Positions 57,801 through 64,000 of a DNA stretch of 64,000 nucleotides are shown here, one piece after another. Position 1 is the first letter of the stretch, and each line of letters starts with the position of its first letter. The translations under genes were made by a program, and so were the position numbers. The notes below the pieces were generated by a model that did no database searches, was not told the origin of the DNA, and saw only the letters and a list, made by a program, of their open reading frames with translations. Location: positions 40,468,888 through 40,532,887 of the forward strand of contig OZ020488.1 of NCBI GenBank assembly GCA_963971405.1, in the 5' to 3' direction. The stretch is from Psococerastis gibbosa (lineage: Eukaryota > Arthropoda > Insecta > Psocodea > Psocidae).

Positions 57801-60800
57801 CTATTCTTAAAATTATTTGTTTTAAGGTTAAAAAACACCATGTATATCGAATAAAAGACTTTGCTCCATTTTTCAAATAACTAACGAACGGGCCCAAATA
57901 AATACATTGCGATCAACACTCAAATAAACTAATTGACGGGTCCCGAGTTGTGCCACCCAATCTATGCCATGGTGACGCCTTCTACCACCAGTAGTACATT
58001 TCGAATCTACTCATGAGACACTTACTTTCTATTTGGATTCTTCTCCAATTCGTGGATGACATTGTTTAAGATGTATTTTACAGCTGAAAAAAGCAATTTA
58101 AAAACTATTACACAAAATTCCATATGAGAGATGAATTACGAGTTTACGACTACAACTGTATTATGATAAAATTTCAGCGACACCAACACTTAAAACAAAC
58201 CCATGTTATGCATAACATATGGTAAAATTACCATTGTCAACCAAAGTTGAGCCTTACGTCACCGGAGAAAAATCGCATTAAGTTGATTGAGGCAAACTTT
58301 GCAAGTGCTACGCGAGCAACAGTCATCTTACAAATGATATTTGCGACACATTATATAAAAAAGCCCTTCAAATAATAAACTGACCACATAGGCAATTTGA
58401 TGAAATTACTGGGGTAATATGTATCAGTAAAACCGATAACCGTATCTGCTAAATTAAAAATCGATAAACGTTAAATTACCATAACTAAATTAAAAAATAA
58501 ATTAATAAATAATAATTGCCTAGGGGCTGCATGTATCAGACACGGTCAAACTGGGAAGTTGGAAAAATTTCAAAGTTGACTAATATTTGAAGCAACTTAC
58601 TGTATTCGTAATATCATTCAGGAGTACGTAACCAGCCGACGTCATCGTGACTGTGAGGTACCAAATGGATGTTGATCCACTCCTTGCAACATAAAACACA
58701 GTCTTCAGTCTTCAGCGCCATGAAAAAAAAAATAGCAGCATGCTGCACACAAAAGCGAAAGCAAAGCATCTAATAATGGAGTTCTTGCGTAAACAATTCG
58801 AAATACGACCGCAAAACAAACAGCCAATATATAATCAGCAATAAGCGAACGTCGTCTGTTACACAAGATTTCCATTGACTGACAATAATACAAGCATGGT
58901 AGTTAAGCCAAGATAAACACAATTTTACTCTTGTGGTCTTAACAGCCATAAGTAGTGAGATTGGCAAAAGTAATTATAATAAAAATATGTTCATCGTAAA
59001 GGTAAGTCATAGTTAAGTAGCAAGAGAACAATAACCCAGCATGCTAGTCAATAAGGTACAGTTCTAAAGCCAAAAATAATTAAGCAAGCAAGCAAGCTAA
59101 GTGCATGAAAATTTGTATGCTTAAATTTTACTCTAGCAACAGCATATTTCTCGCACGAATATACAATACTACTGTCTTATGCGTTGCGTTAGAAATGTGT
59201 CTGAGCAATGTTAAAAAAGCACCTGTGTCAAATAAGAAACACATAAGCGTTTCCCAACCAGTGGGGCGCGAGAGGAGAATTTTATTAAAGTATTATTCTT
59301 TTATTTAAGGCGGGGTTTCCACCGACCTCTCATTGCAGAATGCAAAGACATTGACGAGGTAGCAGACATTCATGACTTAGGCGGGAATTCCACCGACCTC
59401 TCATTGCAGAATGCAAATGACATTGACGAAAATTTGAATTTTTCTTTTTATAGAAATCTATTAAAATGCTTGTTACTTTACATATTCCATGACGCCATTT
59501 TTTAATTTTAGTTTTTTTGTAATTTTACTCTATGATCATGAGGTTCTGTAGGGACAGTTTTGGTCACTAGGTTCGCTGACGACAAACCGATATCCATATT
59601 ATTCAAAATGGCCGCCGTTTGCATGCGAAAACTAAGCTCTTAGCATCTAATTAATTCTTTTAATATTTTTTATAATATTTTTACTATGCCTGGACCTTAT
59701 TTCGCTGCATATAATTTAATATATATATTCTCCATGATTTATAGAAAAATATCACTTTAAAATAATACGTAATTAAAAATCATTTTAAAATAGTATTGAG
59801 GCTTATGGTGCTGCCATCTACAAAATGACGCCACAAATGAACCCCATTGATCAATTTTAACTATGACATAGAGTAAAACAAAAATTTTCGTCAATGTCAT
59901 TTGCATTCTGCAATGAGAGGACGGTGGAATACCCGCCTAAGTCTTGAATGTCTGCTACCACGTCAACGTAAGTGCATTCTGCAATGAGAGGCCGGTGGAA
60001 ACCTCGCCTTATTCTTAATTAAATATAGAAATTTCAAATTATCTGGTGGTTAGGTACTTATGCATCATGTACAGAAACAAGTTAGCTTTTGAAAATGACC
60101 TCAGGATAAAGATTGGGAACCGAAATCCCTTGTGACAATTATGCAATGAAAACATAAGCCGGCCGCCATACCAAGTTGAATCCAGCCGACCACAGCAGGT
60201 TCAAAGCTGCAGACAACTTGGTCGTGTGCACAGTGCCGGTAGGGAAACATGGTAGGACTTGTCCTGGTCACCTCCGAACTAATCGTGTGACTTCACTGTG
60301 TTTCCCAAGTGGTTCGGAATCCACAATAATCAGGAGGTCCACTGGAGTCCTATGGGCCCACACCGTGGCCTGGGACTGTGTCAAACCATACTACTACTAG
60401 GTATTTTTTCAACGCCGTTGCTGAAGCGCGGCTCGAAAGAGCTGGGAACCACTTCATTACAACAAATCAGGTTCATAGAATTTCAGGAATTTTACCTATT
60501 GGCAGACTCAAAATGCATTTTTATTCTTTTTTAATATCATTGTCATTTTGAGGAAAAAACCGCCATAGTCACCTCAATCCATTGATGGTTTAGGCCGAAG
60601 GAGTTGTAAAGGATCCTCTTTGTTTCTTGACCACTACTCTACTGTAGTCAGCAAAATTTTGGCAGCCACGTTTAGGGTTAGGTGAGCGGTGGAAGATTTT
60701 TCCCTTTAAACAAGTTTAGTAGACTTTTCGATCAACGAGCCACACTAAGCCGGTGCTCAACTTTTGAAAGAAAAACTTTCGAAAAAAACAACAACAATAT

Positions 60801-61062
60801 ACGCTTGTAGCCATTTTGTTATGGCGATAAAGTAAGGATGAGACCAGGTACTTACGTTCCGTTTCGTTGCGTAATGGACACCCAGTCCTGTAGCCAAGAA
60901 CACCAGAGCTAAGGAACAGCAAATAAGTACAGCTCGGTAGTTCTTCCTCAGCCAATTACAGCTGCATGGTTTAGGTTTTGATGGCGGCGGACTAGGTTGC
61001 AGGGGAATGTTTAGCGAACGAACGTCAGTTGGAGTGTAAGTGCCACACACCTCTCCATCCAT
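42814..61062 (-). CDS. MAN2B1: Lysosomal-type alpha-mannosidase (GH38), with an in-frame TGA
   Basis: Sixteen exons (minus strand): 61062-60856, 58709-58601, 58083-58026, 57199-57014, 54674-54478, 52485-52263, 51475-51256, 50572-50373, 49431-49235, 48017-47830, 47467-47157, 46946-46814, 45844-45707, 45279-45043, 43709-43560, 42978-42814. All phases agree; 972 codons. Family marks in order: HSHDDVGW (residues 88-95, zinc ligands), [38 protein letters not shown] (catalytic Asp), [90 protein letters not shown] and [13 protein letters not shown]. The enzyme trims alpha-mannose from glycans of degraded glycoproteins. Two oddities: codon 101 is TGA (58614-58616), and the N-terminus looks like a type II membrane anchor (hydrophobic about 44-63) rather than a cleaved signal peptide. 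QIDTF replaces the usual QIDPF. Either a nonsense allele, sequence error or recoding. Confidence 0.88.
43751..44017. mobile_element. Palindromic MITE (PIF/Harbinger-like), copy d
   Basis: 267 bp, GGCGGGTATTCCACCGGCGA facing an imperfect inverse ending AGCCGCC, with TTA on both sides. The long arms contain ATTATGTAGATACTTAACTT and its exact inverse. A TGTCTGCTACC core relic is near 43890. It lies in the mannosidase intron before exon 15. Confidence 0.75.
44144..44526. mobile_element. Compound palindromic MITE (PIF/Harbinger-like), copy e
   Basis: Ends GGCGCCCATTCCACCGACCG and its inverse (GGAATGGCCGCC), TAA on both sides; nested inner GGCGGGGTTTCCACCGACC pair. Very similar to copy c over the whole length. 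It starts only about 125 bp from copy d. Confidence 0.75.
44747..44935 (-). repeat. tRNA-derived SINE copy
   Basis: Minus-strand copy with GGTTCGAGTCCTACATTTTC, GGCCATGCTTCGGAGG and the 3' end CGCTAGGTTGCCTTTG. It begins with AAGGACTTTTTGTTC, the inverse of the tail of the copy at 42365. Confidence 0.65.
45300..45545 (+). mobile_element. LINE ORF2 / RNase H-region fragment
   Basis: The plus strand encodes [20 protein letters not shown] and [20 protein letters not shown] with few breaks. TGHDYL..H....S..CP.C......DHL..C is the usual zinc-knuckle region of R1/Jockey elements. It lies between mannosidase exons 14 and 13. Confidence 0.65.
46337..46432 (+). repeat. Truncated copy of the AAGGAAAGCTTTG repeat
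   Basis: AAAGAAAGTTTTGTGGCGTAC, GGCGGATTTACACGTTTTGA and ACCCAAAAAAGTGGTTTCTTC match the TIR element at 8761-9585. Confidence 0.55.
46490..46631. mobile_element. Palindromic MITE (PIF/Harbinger-like), copy f
   Basis: 142 bp near-perfect palindrome. Tips GGGGGGGTTTCCACATGCGT and its near-inverse ending GGAAACCCCGCC, AAA on both sides. Arms CAATGGTCAATGGTAAAT; centre TAGCAGACATTAAAGACATA. Nearly identical to copy g. Confidence 0.8.
50020..50290 (-). mobile_element. LINE 3' fragment
   Basis: Minus strand: AATGCCTCTTATATCGAAGA, TGGCTATCATTAAGGCAATT, GGGCCTTCAAGACAGCTGCTC, AACCAGGATGTTCTGCTTC. Same family as 14700-15115. A TTAGGAGAGATGTGACATTG piece at 50025 resembles one end of the MITE at 29924. 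Confidence 0.55.
51940..52065 (-). mobile_element. LINE ORF2 zinc-knuckle fragment
   Basis: Matches 5950-6185: CGGACTCATTGCAGTGC-type sequence and AACCTTGTTAGCAAAGA.A.TCATTTCC blocks, coding [14 protein letters not shown] on the minus strand. Inside the mannosidase intron between exons 6 and 7. Confidence 0.55.
53780..53921. mobile_element. Palindromic MITE (PIF/Harbinger-like), copy g
   Basis: 142 bp. Tips GGCGGGGTTTCCACATACGT and its near-exact inverse (ends CCCCACC), TTA on both sides. Arms CAATGGTCAATGGTAAATGT; centre GACGTTTTAGCAGACATTAA and TGTCTGCTACCACGTCA. Confidence 0.8.
54010..54195 (-). repeat. SINE-like repeat with intact poly(A) tail
   Basis: Minus-strand element: poly(T) at about 54010-54028, then AAAGATTAATTGCATGCAAAC and the body seen at 16018. 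The other end is near CGACTTCGATGG. A TGGTAACGTGCTTGCACTTG box-A-like segment is present; no good B box. Confidence 0.6.
55176..56433. mobile_element. 1.26-kb element with 34-bp terminal inverted repeats
   Basis: The left end CGCTCATGCACGAGAAAAGT continues GACACATTTCA; the right end is the exact inverse (AAATGTGTCACTTTTC to GCATGAGCG). Related GTGTCACTTTTC motifs lie inside near 55388 and 56085. No transposase frame. The flanking duplication is unclear (AG at most). It sits in the mannosidase intron between exons 5 and 4, about 18 bp from MITE copy i. Confidence 0.65.
56452..56846. mobile_element. Compound palindromic MITE (PIF/Harbinger-like), copy i
   Basis: Outer ends GGCGGGGTTTCCACCGACCG and its near-inverse (GGAAACCGCGCC), TTT on both sides. 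The nested inner pair starts near 56523 as GGCGATGTTTCCACCAACC. Same layout as copies a, c and e. Confidence 0.75.
57220..58015. other. Mannosidase intron 3, no recognised feature
   Basis: Intronic DNA between exons 4 and 3. CCCCCCT tracts near 57250, 57355 and 57430 and a GGGGGGCTGGGGGC stretch near 57690. No exon or named repeat. Confidence 0.4.
59309..60008. mobile_element. Compound palindromic MITE, copy j, with a further insertion
   Basis: Outer tips GGCGGGGTTTCCACCGACCT and an inverse ending AAACCTCGCC; nested inner pair starting GGCGGGAATTCCACCGACC. TAA on the left, TTA on the right. The TGATCATTGATCA-type core is split by about 305 bp (about 59540-59844) that starts GAGGTTCTGTAGG and ends GAACCCC, so a third element has inserted. 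It lies in mannosidase intron 1. Confidence 0.7.
60168..60340. repeat. Interspersed repeat, copy 2
   Basis: Shares CCATACCAAGTTGAATCC and TTCCCAAGTGGTTCGGAATC plus CACAATAATCAGGAGGTC with 6287-6500. Confidence 0.5.
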
Positions 61063-62558
61063 TAGTCAGATATCTTCTGCCCTGTAGCCAAAATATGCAT
61101 AAATATACGGTGTAGCTTTTTGTTGCAAATGTCCCTTACAAAAGTTACAGCAAAAGCTTGCAACATTTTCCAGCCAATGTAAAAAAAAAAAAAAATACCG
61201 ACTTTCTAATCAGTCTTTGTTAGTTAAGCTGTTTTTTCTACCCGTCTGCACAAAGATATACTTTTTATGTCAATTACGGCAATCCACGTACTGGTTACAG
61301 TGAAGATCAACATTGCCTACTGTATGCCAGACTTTATAACTGTTTACCGCCCAGCATGACAGCCTTGGAAGGCAAAGCTTTCAGAAACGCGCTCAGAAAA
61401 CAACTGTTGGATACTTGTCCGTACTCTGTAGGAGAATCGTTTGAGAGGCAAGCCTGGCTAAAATACTAATAATACTAACTTACTAACCCACTAACTTGCC
61501 AACTAATTCTGTTCTTTTTGATTGTTTATGTTAGGTGCATCCTACTTGACGAAGCCTAAAACTGGGATTATTCGCCTAGCCTATATCTCAGTTAACAATG
61601 GCTAACCTTTTGAACTTGAACTAATAAAATTCCCTTCACAGCACCGGCTGAAATCAAGAGGATCGACAAGTTGGACGACTTCAGGAGTACTTTGATTAAA
61701 ATTATGTGGAATAGTTAACTGCACGGCCCTTTGTGGTACCACTAAATCAACTTTACTGTGATCGATGGACTACTGGCAATCATTAGCATTACATGCTACT
61801 ATCGACAACAACCACAACAACAAAACCGCACGGGGACACCCTAATTTCAATAAAATCAACACCTCCATAAGTCCATAACACTTCATCGGGAAACAAGTAT
61901 TTAATTCCAATTTTACGTCAGATAATCAATATAAGAAGCATCAATGATTTAAGACACTCGGGAAGTTATGATAGAATACCTGAAAATTAAACTGCTTGGT
62001 AGCCTGCGTTGTTGAAAATACGAAGATAGGGTCTGTAGCATCACAGCGTTTAGATTTTAGATAAAGATAAACTTCATGAGCTTCCAAGCTTATAAACTTT
62101 TGCGACAATCGTTAAGCCCACATAAGATGATACCATACCGCAGGTCGATTTGTTAATTGTTACCCATCATCATCAGTTAATCATTCCAAAGATACGGCAG
62201 CAACTGTGGGGAAACAACAATTAAAAAGTCTATAAACGCTTTTGATATTTTTAAAAATAATTTTATGCTTAAAATTCTTTAACCTGATAAGAAAACAAAA
62301 AAATATCTTTTCACTTGTAAATTTGTTTAAAAAGTTTATTTACAGATATTCCCATTGATATACTGTATATGTGTATATATATATAGTTCAGTGGATATTT
62401 CTAATGCCACTTTTGCCAGTGTTAATGATCTACTGCTAATCTTTGCTGCCACTTTGTTGACATCTTCATAACTTCAAAATTTTAAAAGTTTTTATCTTTA
62501 TTAATTTTACTTTTTAAATTTTAACCTATTTAGTAAACATTTAATATCATTCATTGTA
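61063..62558. promoter_or_regulatory. Region between divergent mannosidase and C3orf33-like genes
   Basis: The start codons of the two genes face apart over 1496 bp. A LINE ORF2 tail (LYARLYNCLPPSMTALEG, then RNALRKQLLD) is at about 61310-61450. The rest is AT-rich. Promoters are expected here from layout but no core motif is clear. Confidence 0.35.
61310..61470 (+). mobile_element. LINE ORF2 C-terminal fragment
   Basis: The plus-strand frame encodes LYARLYNCLPPSMTALEG, KAFRNALRKQLLD and PYSVGESFE. This LYN.LP......F...L...L....PYSV order is typical of the end of CR1/Jockey ORF2. Confidence 0.6.
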
Positions 62559-63239
62559 ATGTCACCAAATAACTGGTTCGATAAATTCTCCGCTGTGATG
62601 GATCAGAATATTAAGGGTGTTCAGGTAACTAACTCACTAATGCATAGGCTGATTCGTGTATTTCCAGTATTCTGCATTTTTATTTTTTCCTAAATACAAT
62701 CGGCTGTCGGCTATCCCATACCATACAATCCCATCCATCCAAATATACATAAATCCCCCCCCCCCCCCATTTGACCCATAGCCGTAAACAAGACGAAGCA
62801 GGTTCTTGCTGCCATTAAGGATTATGGATCATTATACGGGCCATAAAATATTTTAAATTTTTTAACATTTAAAGAATGTAAGGCGAGACTTTGGATTCAA
62901 ATATACATACACGCATTAAGGTCCCTGACCAGCCAGGGCCAGTTCCGCCAGTGTCACGACCCGCAACATAGCTGCGAGTAATAAAAATGGCCACCTAAAA
63001 TGGTGTTGTACTATAGCTATGGGTGGGTGGGCGCACTCACAGCCTTAATGGCAACTAGATCAGCCCCATGCAGAGTGCAAAAAAACCAGCTGATGCTCAC
63101 GGGTAACGCACCTACCATCATCATTTTATGTGACCTGCAGTCAACAGTGATATAAGTTTTATTCTGTTTCTCTTTTTAGTATGGAGTGTATGCTGTAGCC
63201 GGGGTGGGTCTAGTGGTTGCTCTCAGAAGTGTTCGACCG
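62559..63239 (+). CDS. C3orf33-like protein, first two exons (runs off the window)
   Basis: Exons 62559-62624 (22 codons, donor gtaact) and 63180-63239 (20 codons, acceptor TTTTTAG, donor gtaagt), both phase 0. Translation: MSPNNWFDKFSAVMDQNIKG, then VQYGVYAVAGVGLVVALRSV and RP. A short amphipathic start followed by one hydrophobic segment ending in LRSVRP resembles the N-terminus of animal C3orf33 proteins (a single membrane segment before an RSIR motif, then a nuclease-like fold). The rest of the gene should lie to the right of 64000. The family call rests on about 40 residues and is tentative; another small membrane protein is possible. Confidence 0.5.
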
Positions 63240-64000
63240 GTAAGTAGACTTATTTGGGTCATTCTCCTGAAAACGTACATTTTATGTCCGGACCCTTTTT
63301 ATCCTTCATTTTCATAAATCTTAGTTAATTAGCTTATGACATTTGTAAAGGTTGTCAATTTACAGCTTGCCAATATCATTTTACCAAATAATAATGCATC
63401 TTAAATGTTTAGCAACATTTTTAAGTCTCAATTCTAACAGCTGTCCGCGTGTCCCCATTGCGCTTTTTGAGATAAATTAAATTTTCTTCGGGTTACCTTC
63501 AACTTTACAGTGAATGGGATGATTGGTAGTTGTGAAAAACCAGTTTTAAAATTTTTATAAAATGTAAAAATTACAATAGTTGTTCACTGCTAAAAAAATT
63601 ATGAACTAGTGTTCAGATATACGCTCAATTCAATTTCAAACAGCCGTCCTAACGTTAAAAAAATAATTTAAAAATCTGGTTTGGCGCGGGAATCAAATTG
63701 TTGTGCTGGCTGCTGTTGGAAAACTATATGGCTCCAAGTTTTAAGGGCTATTTATATTAACAAATTTAAACTTAAATTTTTATTGCTAATTTTAGACGGG
63801 AGTGTATGAAACGTGCCGATCATAACTCAAACAACCATCCAACTTAATTACGCTGATACCAAAAGCTTCAGGTACTCGATGTTTTGGGCTCATTGAGGTT
63901 GTTTTTAGTCATGACTACGAGGGATGTTTACAATTAGTTAGCGCCATCTTGCAGGGCGCTAAATTTTTTCAAACGGGATTTCTATCTACCGTCCGTCTAA
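63240..64000. other. Right-edge intronic DNA
   Basis: Follows the second exon of the C3orf33-like gene. AT-rich, no third exon or repeat recognised before the window ends. Confidence 0.35.

Noticed and set aside
58601..58709. TGA as a selenocysteine codon
   Set aside because: The position corresponds to a non-conserved, non-catalytic residue in the GH38 family, and no SECIS-like structure was recognised; kept only as a check.
59258..59290. CCCAACCAGTGGGGCGCG, reminiscent of a hAT end in reverse
   Set aside because: Same problem: no partner end, and it directly abuts another MITE.

Overview
The window looks like arthropod nuclear DNA, most likely an insect or crustacean. It is AT-rich and dominated by transposon remnants. 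All genes are split by GT-AG introns, several of them kilobases long. The proteins are animal types: secreted S1 serine proteases with short cysteine-rich propeptides, a TGN38/TGOLN2-like Golgi protein, the nuclear-pore protein NDC1 and a GH38 lysosomal-type alpha-mannosidase. I cannot name the species. No prokaryotic, organellar or viral gene set is visible.

Positions 1-4800 hold a head-to-tail pair of about 1.5 kb Helitron-like units, then the last two exons of a plus-strand serine protease whose earlier exons must lie left of the window. Positions 5659-15562 hold a complete seven-exon trypsin-like gene (325 aa). Its catalytic-His exon has been partly duplicated in tandem inside the following intron. 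Positions 18845-25488 hold a complete five-exon trypsin-like gene (301 aa). The three proteases are on the same strand and form a tandem paralogue cluster. The first two share an identical 58-nt GDSGGP exon; in the third that exon is fused to the terminal exon.

The right half has unrelated housekeeping genes. A TGOLN2-like gene (minus strand, exons 34580-35689 and 30253-30402, 419 aa) is divergent from NDC1 (plus strand, exons 37359-38654 and 40797-41108, 535 aa). A 16-exon alpha-mannosidase (minus strand, 42814-61062, 972 codons) converges on NDC1. The whole mannosidase can be assembled with consistent splice phases, but exon 2 carries an in-frame TGA just after the HSHDDVGW metal-binding motif. 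A gene resembling the C3orf33 family starts at 62559 and runs off the right edge; it is divergent from the mannosidase.

Intergenic and intronic DNA is packed with repeats. The most striking is a family of ten near-perfect palindromic elements. They share GGCGGGG(T/A)TTCCAC-type tips and a GGTAGCAGACATT core but differ in the arms between. Eight of the ten have perfect A/T-only 3-bp target duplications, which suggests PIF/Harbinger (Tourist-like) MITEs. Other repeats include poly(C)/poly(G)-bearing inverted-repeat elements, tRNA-related SINEs, a TIR element present as two about 820-bp copies, a 768-bp element with TAA flanks, a 23-bp-TIR MITE, many non-LTR retrotransposon 3' fragments and a 51-bp minisatellite. 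I found no CRISPR array, rRNA gene or convincing functional tRNA. All calls come from reading the sequence; no searches were run.
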